The position numbers were made by a program, and so were the translations under genes. From Syncephalis plumigaleata (taxonomy: Eukaryota; Zoopagomycota; Zoopagomycetes; Zoopagales; Piptocephalidaceae), in assembly GCA_025201365.1 (NCBI GenBank), contig JAIXMF010000144.1, positions 1-31,568 on the forward strand: a DNA stretch of 31,568 bases, given 5' to 3'. How positions within the stretch are numbered: the first letter of the stretch is position 1; every line of letters begins with the position of its first letter. Shown in pieces: positions 22,824 through 31,568 of the stretch. The notes under the pieces were generated by a model that saw only the letters and a program-made list of their open reading frames with translations, was not told where the DNA came from and searched no databases.

Positions 22824-24050
22824 AATGTTATGCGATAGCCACCACCATATGAATCAAAAAGGTAATGTCGCGTGAATAATAGTAAATAGTCAAAAGAAAC
22901 TAAAGGGAAACAGAAGTGCGACGCGGTGGTGTAATAATAGGGGAAAAGGAATGAAAGACTAAAAGTGAGATGATCATATACGCCATCAGCTTTCTTTTTT
23001 TTTCTCGAGTGTTTAAGACATTCAAAATGACACTACTAATTACAAATGATTTATTATCTAAATGGATAATGCAAGTCGTGTCTATTGATATCGAATAATC
23101 ATTGCTAGTGTAGTGACAATGGTTTATTATGAATTAAATGATATCATTATAATAGAATAATCCAAGGAATTCCAAGATCAAGCATAACTCATTATGCATA
23201 CATAATATGGAAACGGATAAACTTATAGAATGGCTCCAAATGGGATGATAGACAATGCGAATGGGATGATGGTGCTCAGTCACCAATTATGTATAAAAGC
23301 AACCGTTTTCTCATTTCTCCCCCCTTCCCTTCCCTTCACTATCTTCTTTTCTCTCTTTTTCACTTTGTTGTTGGAACTTTGATTAGCAAGTTTTCTTATA
23401 GCCCACACACACACACACTTGTCGGCCTAGTACTACGCGATTCTTCTATCGTATTCTACTATATTCTATCACTCACTCACTCACTCTCATCTCAACTACT
23501 ATTCTACTAGTAGCCTATAAGACATTTGTCATTACACTACACACTGATTGATTTCAACCTTTTATCTACTCGTTGTAGCGGGTTTACCTTTAGTAAGTAG
23601 CTTAACAAACAAACAAACAAGCATGCATACATGCATATATTGATCCGTTTGTCGTTCTGCATAATTGACGTTTTGACTAACTGCTATTCTCTTTTCCCAC
23701 TATTTGCTTGGCATAAAATAGGGTGGTCCCGCATTTAACTACCAGCACACTGGCACAATCTTTGGTGATTCGTTTATTCTCCTCTTCCTCTTGCTGCAGT
23801 AAAGGCAGCAGTCGTGTCTCCAAACCAAACATCGAACTTGACAACAGTACACTGTTTTAAACACACTTCAACTCACTGTGCTTTTATCTTACTTTTATCT
23901 CTTTCTTTCTTTCTTTCTTTTCAATCCATTACTGCAAAGCTCAATCCCTATATCGCTTCTTAAGTTTATCGTGGTCGCTACATCAATCGATCACTAACAA
24001 TTATTCTGCCGCTCTCTTTGCTTCCCGTTCATCGTCGCTCATTTAAAAAG
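22824..24050. other. Divergent intergenic region U1-C / antizyme, with likely antizyme leader
   Basis: 1.2 kb between divergent starts. AT-rich on the left, then pyrimidine-rich (23315-23360), CA/CT repeats (23404-23418 and 23470-23486) and a TTTC run (about 23898-23920). A possible 5' UTR intron runs 23593-23721 (GTAAGT donor, TGACTAAC branch, pyrimidine tract, ATAG acceptor), suggesting a long antizyme leader. No protein or RNA gene was recognised. Confidence 0.4.
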
Positions 24051-24765
24051 ATGTTTGCCAAACCAGCCGTATCCGCCGAGGCGAGCAATAATAATCATTC
24101 AATAAGTAGTAGTATACCAATGCAGCAGCTCCCCGCCGGGCCATCTGGAGCTGCTGCATCTATGACCGAAGGCCCGGCAGAGGCTGCAGAACTTCGCCTC
24201 GCCACCTGCTGCTTGCGTCGTGCTTCCAACAGCCGCAAGGAGAACTATGTCTATACGATCGGTAAAAAAGCCGGGTGGTATGTTTGACACGGCTTCAGGG
24301 AACAACGGCGACAGAGGAGGAACAGCAAGTGGCAACTGCGATGTCAAGGATGATACGTCTCGTGGCAAACTATCATCAACTTTGGCCGATCGTGTATTCC
24401 CCGGAAGACCCATCATCATCACGGCAACGTTGCATATTCAGTCCGCGATCCATATGCAACCATTGTCGAACACCGAGTCCAACGATATCTGCTGCGACTG
24501 GGAGGCATTTGTATCTGATCATGTGATGTTTGTGCGTCCACCCGCCTATCATGTATGGGCAGCCAATGAGTTTAGAGAAAGTGTCATTGCTCTACTCGAG
24601 TTGGCCGAGTTCATCGACTGCGAGCAAGTAGTCGTGTGTCTCGACAAGGACCGTACCGACTCATCGGATATGATGCGTGCCTTTATGTATGCCGGATTCG
24701 AGCTAGTCTACCCCAATGTATTCCAGCATGACTCGTCATTCGTCCTATTGGGTTCCGAAGTTTAA
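24051..24765 (+). CDS. OAZ1: Ornithine decarboxylase antizyme, +1 programmed frameshift
   Basis: ORF1 runs 24051-24287 (ATG, 78 codons, then TGA). The main frame is +1 to it and continues to 24765. The join is at TAT GTT TGA C: codons are read through GTT (24282-24284), T24285 is skipped, and decoding resumes with GAC, giving about 237 aa. The C-terminal domain is clearly antizyme: WEAFVSDHVMFVRPP, FRESVIALLELAEFIDCEQ, VVVCLDKDRTD, MMRAFMYAGFELVYPN and FVLLGSEV. Antizyme binds ornithine decarboxylase monomers, sends them to the proteasome and lowers polyamine uptake. Polyamines stimulate the frameshift, forming a feedback loop. ORF1 is GC-richer than the surroundings and holds a 13-bp hairpin at 24120-24159. 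The upstream TTG-started extension (24018) is not used. A 37-nt intron is an unlikely alternative to recoding. Confidence 0.92.
24120..24159 (+). promoter_or_regulatory. 13-bp hairpin in antizyme ORF1
   Basis: ATGCAGCAGCTCC (24120-24132) is the exact reverse complement of GGAGCTGCTGCAT (24147-24159), with a 14-nt GC-rich loop. It lies about 125 nt upstream of the frameshift site within coding sequence. Whether it folds in the mRNA or affects recoding is unknown. Confidence 0.6.
24279..24288 (+). promoter_or_regulatory. +1 frameshift site TAT-GTT-TGA-C
   Basis: ORF1 stop TGA at 24285-24287 overlaps the entry to the antizyme domain frame. A stop in the A site followed by C, with GTT in the P site, fits the antizyme mechanism, although the P-site codon differs from the common UCC. 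Established for the family; the exact shift position here is inferred. Confidence 0.82.
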
Positions 24766-25310
24766 TACACGCAAGGTGCTATCCGTGCGCCCTACCACTC
24801 ACTTACGTATCAACAATATCGCGTTGCCTTTCTTTCTCTCCTCTATCGTTTCCACCCTTTATTATCATTACCATCGCTATTACTACTACTACAGCTATTG
24901 TTGTTGTTGTTGTTGTTATTCGCTTATCCTGATCTCTGTTGTTATCCATATGGTTATATTCTACAAGTGTATAACGCGCTGATCGTCGTCTATTATGTGG
25001 ATACATATTGTGCGGGTGTCTAGGATGTAGGGAATGGGTTTTGCCGTAATGGATTTATGTGTGCATGTATCCATAGCGCGTTATTTACCTTCATTAGCTA
25101 CCATTTAGCATTTGTATCAGACTTCAATAAAATAGTCATTTAAATGTAATGTAATTAGAATACGACATATTTATTCAATAAATAATTGAATGATGATCTT
25201 GTAGATATACTTGTTGTTGTTGTACCAAGGAATAATGGCTTGAATGGCATGGACACTAAATGAGGGTCTTGTAGTACTTATATATCCACTTGATAATGTT
25301 CTAGTCGTGT
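24766..25310. other. Convergent 3' intergenic region antizyme / secreted peptide
   Basis: 545 bp between convergent stops. It contains TAC/CTA and GTT trinucleotide runs (24882-24918) and AATAAA at 25126-25131 and 25179-25184, plausible antizyme poly(A) signals. No further gene was recognised. Confidence 0.45.
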
Positions 25311-25454
25311 CTACCAGAAACCCCATCCTCGAAGTTTGCCCTTAGGATAAAGAGGTTCAGGAGCACGACGATCTAGAACGGGGCTTGCTTCAACGGTGGC
25401 CAGACTAGCGACAACGACGGCGACGGCAATAGCGATAACGGCAGAGAGCTTCAT
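25311..25454 (-). CDS. Small secreted peptide precursor with Kex2-type site
   Basis: A 47-aa minus-strand ORF from ATG 25454 to TAG 25311. It begins MKLSAVIAIAVAVVVASLAT, a textbook signal peptide, with a likely signal-peptidase cut after VEA (residues 21-23). A short pro-segment SPVLD is followed by a dibasic RR (29-30), a Kex2-type cleavage site, and would release APEPLYPKGKLRGWGFW (17 residues). Codons are GC-rich (GCC GTC GCC GTC GTT GTC) against AT-rich surroundings, supporting real coding. A TATA box lies upstream on the same strand. The architecture (signal, short pro-region, dibasic, aromatic peptide) resembles fungal peptide pheromones or other Kex2-processed repeat or single peptides, but no family was recognised. 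Alternatives are a short effector or antimicrobial peptide, or a chance ORF. Confidence 0.68.
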   Translation of the reverse strand: MKLSAVIAIAVAVVVASLATVEASPVLDRRAPEPLYPKGKLRGWGFW

Positions 25455-25579
25455 GTTAATGTTGGCTTAATTGAATAGATAGATGAGTAGACTAAAATAA
25501 GCGTGTATAGTGTAGCTAGATTGGAATAAAATAAGTGAATGCGGATGAACATACCAAGTGAAAGGCATCAAGAGCGCCT

Positions 25580-25587
25580 TATTTATA
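25580..25587 (-). promoter_or_regulatory. TATA box of the secreted peptide gene
   Basis: The minus strand reads GCTATAAATAAGGCGC around 25580-25587, about 125 bp upstream of the peptide start codon. It is one of the clearest TATA boxes in the window; most housekeeping genes here lack one. This suggests regulated, possibly strong, expression (inference). Confidence 0.5.
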
Positions 25588-27246
25588 GCTAAAGTAATGG
25601 CGAGATACCTTATAGAATTGTATAGTATCGTTATAGACAAGACAGGCTACTTCTACAGACGTGCTCATTCGTAGTTTGGCGAACATCATTAAGATATCGT
25701 TCCATACAGATCCATGAACGCGAATGTTCAGCGACACTTTCACCTCTCGAATAATAGGCCTAGACCACTTCAACTGGTTTGCATTTTGTCAATGATGAAT
25801 ATCAACACGCTCGAACTATCAATCATCTACTACAACTAGTATATGATTGTCCGAATAAACATAGGTAAACCTGTTCCTGTTAATTAACGTATAGTTCAGA
25901 GGCGTAAGGTCAAGCAATACCAGTATCGACAATTCAAGTCCTTTAGTACACGTTTGCGCTGTTAGTTATAATTAGAGCTAGCCAGTAATGTTCATGCAGT
26001 ATGCTCTGCCACGAGGAAATAGTGCAATCGATTATTGATTTCTGCACAACAGGACCGTTGTACTGGATCGTGTACACAAATAGAGAAATGCCTATTTGTT
26101 ATTTTCAAGTTTCGAATCATGCATGTGGGACTATATCAACGAAATAATGGAAAGTAGCATCGGAATAGTACATTGAGCAGATGAGTACCAATTAGACGGA
26201 TGAATACGTGCTTAGATTGTTTTTGTCAATTGCCGAACGCAATCCAATCAAGTAGAATGATACAGTATTGATGATATAGATTGTCTAGACCATGAGGTAT
26301 GTAGCTGCATTGCCGCCTTTGTTTATAAGCAATTGAATATCATCCGGATGACATGTCTCCCTATGTTGACATGTAATAAATGACCCTTATGTTTGCACAT
26401 CAATGTCATTACTATTGTGCTGTACATGCAATAAGCGAGCACTATGATAGTCATTGCTATTCTGTTATTTCTTGATACATGTAGATGGATATGTAAAATC
26501 ATTCAAGGAAAGTAATACTGGATTGTCATTTGATGAATGCCTTCTATTCGTATAATCAGATTCGCAGCAAATTGTCTACTTGTGCTCTTCATTTATCAAT
26601 ACTTCCTATGTCTATTTGATATACTTCATTAATAATGACTTGTTATATTCTATTGATCATTGTATAGATTGACATAGATTATAATCTAACTGAATGAATC
26701 AATCCATATCATGACGATAACAATAGACAGATGTTAAATAACAATATGTGTGTATATTTATTGATCCTTTTCATTCATTTGATCATATTCATTAGCAGTC
26801 AATATCACATACTTATTCAGCATGCTAGTCAATCAATATCCATGTCATAATAATAGAAACCTGTCAAAGATAATCAAGTTGAATGTATGAGATACTCATT
26901 TGTATTGAAAAGATAACAACAATATAGCGGTAGAAATTAGCCAATTAAATGAATGGATCAAATGAATCTGACAGCCAATCGATTCTTTCCAACACACTCG
27001 TACACAAACAAGCAGCATATACACACAAACACCACATACACCACATAATTACATGCAATACTGACGGATATCAAATTCGTCACAGTAGTTCGGCTCTTCT
27101 TTCTATTGTGCTATTACTATTATATTGACACGTATACCATTCTTGTCCTATCCGAACTAACCTGTTTCATCTATTCTCTACATCCCGCGTCTTATTTTCT
27201 ATTGTTGTCGTTGACGTGCGGCATTACTGCATCGTATAAACTTCGC
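25588..27246. other. Long gene-free region between the peptide gene and SEC24
   Basis: About 1.7 kb of AT-rich, mostly non-repetitive sequence, by far the longest gene-free stretch apart from repeats. No tRNA, rRNA or conserved coding region was recognised. Short minus-strand frames around 26285-26470 have a weak ankyrin-like look (see findings). The right end (about 26980-27240) is CA- and pyrimidine-rich and probably holds the SEC24 promoter. Confidence 0.4.
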
Positions 27247-27311
27247 GTAAGTATTGAACGAATCATTTTAATATTTAAGAAGGAATTCCGTGTATTCTAA
27301 CTGCTGTTCAG
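27247..27311 (+). other. Probable 5' UTR intron of SEC24
   Basis: GTAAGTATTG donor at 27247, a TCTAAC branch point near 27296-27301 and a TTCAG acceptor at 27311, 8 bp before the ATG at 27320. It is 65 nt, like the coding introns of this window. Confidence 0.5.
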
Positions 27312-27319
27312 TAGTTATA

Positions 27320-30300
27320 ATGATGCAGCCTAATCCTAATGCTGGTGGAATACCATCACCGCAACAGCAACAGCAACAGCAACAGCAACGATCTCCTCCA
27401 CCTCCACCACCACAACAGCCAATCTATGGTATGCCATATGGACAGCCACAGCCTCCTCCTCCTCCTCCTCCAGGAGCTATGCAGCCACAACAGCAACAAC
27501 AGCCACCATATACTTCACCGCCTGTTGGTGCACCTTCAGCTCATCCACTACCTCCACCACCAGGTCCACCTCAAATGCCACTAGGCAATGGTCAAGTATA
27601 TCAGAATGCTCCACCACATCCACCGCCTCATGGTCAAATGCCACCACAAGGACCTCCACCTCCACATCCACCTGTACAAGGATTAGTAAATCAAATGTCT
27701 AATATGCATTTAGGACAGGCGGGCACTCCACCGCCGCCACCTCCTCCCGCACCCTATAATCAATATGGTGCTATGCCTCCAGTACAACATCAGCAACAGC
27801 ATCCACCTCAACATCCACCAGCAGCAATGCCACCTACTAGCCCACCTAAAGGACCTGGTGCTCCACCCGTTGATAATATGGCAAATCATTCATCAGGAAA
27901 ACGTCGCCCACAACGCGTTTACAACTTTGGAACAGATGGTCGACCTATGGCACCATCTGCTAATCCTCCACCATCTAATTTCCCTCAAACTGCTGGTGTA
28001 CCTCCACCACCACCACTATCATCGCAACAACATCAGCAGCCACTTGCTCCAGGACAACCACCCTATAATGGTATGCCATCTGATACAGGAATGATGCAAC
28101 CACCACCACCACCGCCACATCAACAACATCCTGGTATGGCAGCAGGTCCACGCTTTCAATCACAAGCTGGTTGGTCGAGTGCCGCGAATCCAGGTGCCAA
28201 TCCAAATGTAGCCAGACCACGTATTGATCCCAATCAAATACCATCGCCTATCAAATTGCAAACAGATGATCAGGCAGCCTATCTTAGTACGCCATATGGT
28301 ACTGGTGGCCGTAATGGTAATCCTCCCCTTGCTAGTACCGATTTCATTGCAATTGATGAAGGTAGGATGAATACTATTGACATCGCATCATGATACTAAC
28401 TAAACATATTAATATTGTATAATGTATATTATATGATAGGCAACTCCAATCCAAAGTTTATGCGACTTAGCGTTAATAATATCCCAACCACGGAGGAATT
28501 GGCTAATAATTCGCATTTGCCATTAGCATTGGTGATACAGCCATTGGCTAAATTACGACCAGAAGAGGTATTTAACGAAGAATGATATATATTGATTCTA
28601 TATAAGCTTATACTTTGTATAGGCTGCTATTCCTCTCGTTGATCTAGGCGAGGAAGGTCCAGTTCGTTGTACGCGTTGCAAAGGCTACATTAATCCATTC
28701 TGTACATTTACAGATGGTGGACGTCGATTCATTTGCAGTCTGTGTCAATTTGCCTCGGACGTGCCGAATTCCTATTTTTGCAATCTCGACATGGCCGGTC
28801 GTCGTATGGATCTAGAGATGCGACCCGAGTTGATGTACGGCACATGCGAGTACATTCCTACTAAGGTAAATTGAATAGTAATTAATATTGCTAAAAAAGA
28901 CGACGACAACTATATAGCTTAACTTTGTTGTCCTAATGGTAATGATTAGGAATATTATAATCGTGAAGCACATCCTGCTTCATTCTTGTTCGCCATCGAT
29001 GTATCATGGAATTCCGTGCAAAGTGGCATGCTAATCCAGTGTGTTCAAGCGATTAAAGACGCGCTATATGGTCCTGGTGCACAGCAATGGCTACTACCCG
29101 GTGTACGCGTGGGTATCCTTACATTCGATCGTAATGTCAACTTTTACAACTTATCGGTAAGCATACAACTCGTATAACTATATAAATGTATGTATTTACT
29201 AATAACCTATTCTATAGGCTGAATTGGAACAAGCACAGATGCTCGTAGTGTCCGATATCGATGACATGTTCACGCCAATCAAGGAGGGTCTCCTAGTGGA
29301 TCCGATAGCATCAAAGACAGTTATTGAATCTTTACTTGATACACTACCCACCATGTTCCAAGCTAATAGAACTGCTGATCCAGTATTGGGTGCTGCATTA
29401 CAAGCAGCTCATCAGGCCATGGAAGCAAATGGTGGTCGTCTACTCGTGTTCCAGACGATGTTGCCAATCCGTGGTCCTGGCACTATTCAAACGAGAGACG
29501 ATAACAAGTTGATTAACACGGATAAAGAGTATCAATTATTTACACCGCAAGGCACATTCTATAAAGATATAGCAGAGAAGATGGTAGAGGCAGGTGTTTG
29601 CGTCGACCTATTCCTATTCCCTAATGCACCCATGGACCTTGCAACTATCGGTATGATATTTTATTCATTTATTTATAAGGTAGTGTATTAACTTTTACTA
29701 TGATCATTCTATTAGGTATCGTATCAAGCACTACTGGTGGTGATATTCTATTCTATCCAAACTTTGCAGCTCCCAAGGATGGCTATCGTTTCCAAGAGGA
29801 TTTGAAACGATTACTACAGCGTGAATTCGGATTTGAAGGTGTAATGCGTATTCGTTGCTCTGATGGTAAGTTACAACGATGATGATATCTTTTTGTTTTG
29901 CTTGCTTGTTTGTTTGTTGCTTACACTGTCATAGGATTACGTGTTATGGAGCATTTTGGCAATTTCCATATGAGAAATGCCACCGATGTAGAATTGGCGG
30001 GTATCGACACGGAAAAGACATTTGCCGTACAATTAGGCCATACATCTGCATTGGACGAGAAGCTCAATAGTGTATTCCAGTGTGCACTACTTTATACAAG
30101 AGCCGATGGTCAGCGTCGTATTCGAGTACACAATATCAGCGTGCCATCCACATCAGTCATCGGTAACATGTTCCGACATGCTGATATGGATACTTGTGTC
30201 AACTATCTGCTAAAGGCTGGTAAGTAACAGTGATGATGACAATAATAGTAATAATGAACGATATATGCTAATTAATCGATCTAGCTATGACGGAAGTAAT

Positions 30301-31409
30301 GACAACACCACTAAAGAACGTTGGTGAACAATTGACCGATAAATGTGTTCATGTATTGGCTGCTTATCGAAAACACTGCGCTACTGCCACATCTCCCGGT
30401 CAAGTAAGCATAATGACTATTAGCGATTAGTGACTTGTTACTAATGAATAATATCATATTGTATCATTATAGCTTATTCTACCGGAATCATTTAAACTAT
30501 TCCCGCTTATTACGGTGGCCATACTAAAGACAATGGCAATGCGTCCATGTCAAGGTTTCACTACAGATGCACGTATCTACACGATGCGTTTACTACGTTC
30601 CATGTCGGTTCCTACTTCTATCGCTTATCTTTATCCTCAAATCTATGTACTGCACGATTTACGCCCTGAAGTGGGTGTGCCCGATGCATATGGACGCGTG
30701 CAACTACCGGATATGGTACGCGCTTCCTATGAACGATTGGAACCAAATGGCATCTATCTACTAGGTAAACAATGTTGAATGGCACACATATACGCCTATA
30801 TATACTCATATCGCTCATTTTATATATAATAGATAATTCACAAGTAATGGTATTGTGGATTGGTCGTCAAGTAGCGGCCGATCTATTGAAGCAGTATTTC
30901 GGTGTGGACACCATTGAGGCTATCGATTCATCTATGGTAATGTTATCATATAACTGTATTATCATTACTATTTGTTAACCCATGTAACTATTGTAGACAA
31001 CTATTCCTCGGGTTGATTCGCCACTCTCGCACAAGCTACAAGCCATCGCGACCTATCTACAATCTCGTCGTGCTCGTCACTTGGCATTACGTGTTGTACG
31101 TCAGCAGTTGGATCAGTCTGAAATGGAATTCGCCTCCTTACTAGTAGAGGATAAGAATAATGATAACTTGTCCTATGTCGACTATCTTTGCCAGGTCCAT
31201 CGTCAGATTCAAACTGAGGTGAGCGGTACTTAAAGTACGTAGATTATTTCTTACATATATGCTCAACGTGTCCATTTATTCATTTCTACTCTTGTCATTG
31301 TCATTCTTCACTTTCCTATTTGTCTACTCTTTGTGCAATGTAGACGAAACCTCAACCAGATGCGGCAGCACCACCGACTGGCATCACACCTCGATGGCAT
31401 TATTATTAA
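27320..31409 (+). CDS. SEC24: COPII coat cargo-adaptor subunit Sec24
   Basis: Twelve exons: 27320-28361, 28440-28567, 28623-28865, 28950-29156, 29218-29650, 29716-29865, 29935-30219, 30285-30403, 30473-30764, 30833-30936, 30997-31218, 31344-31409; 1096 aa. Sec24 pairs with Sec23 and selects cargo for ER-to-Golgi vesicles. The first about 330 residues are a Pro/Gln-rich disordered region with PPPPPP and poly-Q runs. Then come PKFMRLSVNNIP and the zinc finger CTRCKGYINPFC with CSLC. The trunk follows with FAIDVSWNSVQSGML and LFLFPNAPMDLATIGIVSST, then GGDILFYPNF. The beta-sandwich/helical part has FQCALLYTRADGQRRIRVHN and LPESFKLFPLITVAILKT. Last are the gelsolin-like domain VMVLWIGRQVAADLL and a C-terminal helix, ending HYY. 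Every exon junction preserves frame. The upstream in-frame GTG is not a start. Confidence 0.96.
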
Positions 31410-31511
31410 CGCATAGCTATGCATAATCGTTATTATCAATTATCTGTTTTAATTGTGTTCATTCCTCTGAACACATCTAACTAACTAACTAACCTATCAA
31501 TCAATCAATCA

Positions 31512-31517
31512 ATAAAA
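31512..31517 (+). terminator. SEC24 polyadenylation signal
   Basis: AATAAA about 105 bp after the SEC24 stop, preceded by TAAC and ATCA short repeats, in an appropriate place for 3' end formation. Confidence 0.5.
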
Positions 31518-31568
31518 TAGTCTATATCATATTATTCAATTTATTCATCATCATTGGTGATTAACTAA

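Noticed and set aside
23289-23510. 73-aa hydrophobic plus-strand frame upstream of antizyme
   Set aside because: Pyrimidine-rich tract gives Ser/Leu/Phe by composition; no conserved feature.
24261-24297. A 37-nt GTAAAA...TTCAG intron could join antizyme ORF1 to the main frame
   Set aside because: It would keep frame, but it is far shorter than any other intron here (shortest about 51 nt) and lacks a clear branch point. +1 recoding is the known antizyme mechanism. Kept as the alternative to test.
25579-25773. 64-aa minus-strand frame beyond the secreted peptide gene
   Set aside because: No recognisable motif, and it overlaps the probable TATA box of the peptide gene.
27339-28244. Alternative frames over the SEC24 Pro/Gln-rich exon
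   Set aside because: Simple CAN/CCN repeats keep all frames open; only the frame leading into the Sec24 zinc finger is real.

Overview
The window is eukaryotic nuclear DNA: AT-rich and gene-dense, with genes cut by many short GT-AG introns (about 50-130 nt) that often carry CTAAC/CTAAT-like branch points. The gene content fits a fungus: a Bsd2/NDFIP protein, a Lee1-type CCCH protein, a human-type DPM1, CENP-O/Mcm21, antizyme, and a chromodomain Ty3/gypsy element. The intron density and the metazoan-like DPM1 suggest an early-diverging fungus rather than a yeast; this placement is inference. All exon structures were built by eye from splice signals, reading-frame continuity and family knowledge.

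Layout, left to right: DPM1 5' end (-, partial); PCMT protein repair methyltransferase (+, 10 exons); ATP synthase epsilon subunit (-); DAD1/OST2 (+); TRM61 tRNA m1A58 methyltransferase (-); an apparently intact, very recently inserted LTR retrotransposon (4950-10007, -) with identical 170-bp LTRs; BSD2/NDFIP (+); a CCCH zinc-finger protein with poly-N and poly-Q (-); a 65-codon Fanzor/TnpB-like RuvC-III relic (-); an SAP30BP/HCNGP splicing-factor homologue (-); GPI8/PIGK (+); CENP-O/Mcm21 (-); a small DUF202-type membrane protein (+); U1-C (-); ornithine decarboxylase antizyme with a +1 frameshift (+); an unlisted 47-aa secreted peptide precursor (-); and SEC24 (+, 12 exons).

The genes are housekeeping and are not a pathway cluster. 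Several serve the secretory route (DPM1, OST2, GPI8, SEC24, BSD2), and two serve splicing (U1-C, SAP30BP homologue) in a genome full of tiny introns. The most notable observations are two recoding signals of opposite sign. One is a -1 gag-pol site: GGGAAAC, a 6-nt spacer and an H-type pseudoknot. The other is a +1 GUU-UGA site in antizyme. Also notable are a candidate Kex2-processed secreted peptide, an LTR now sitting as the promoter of TRM61, two GC-AG introns, and the Fanzor-like fragment.
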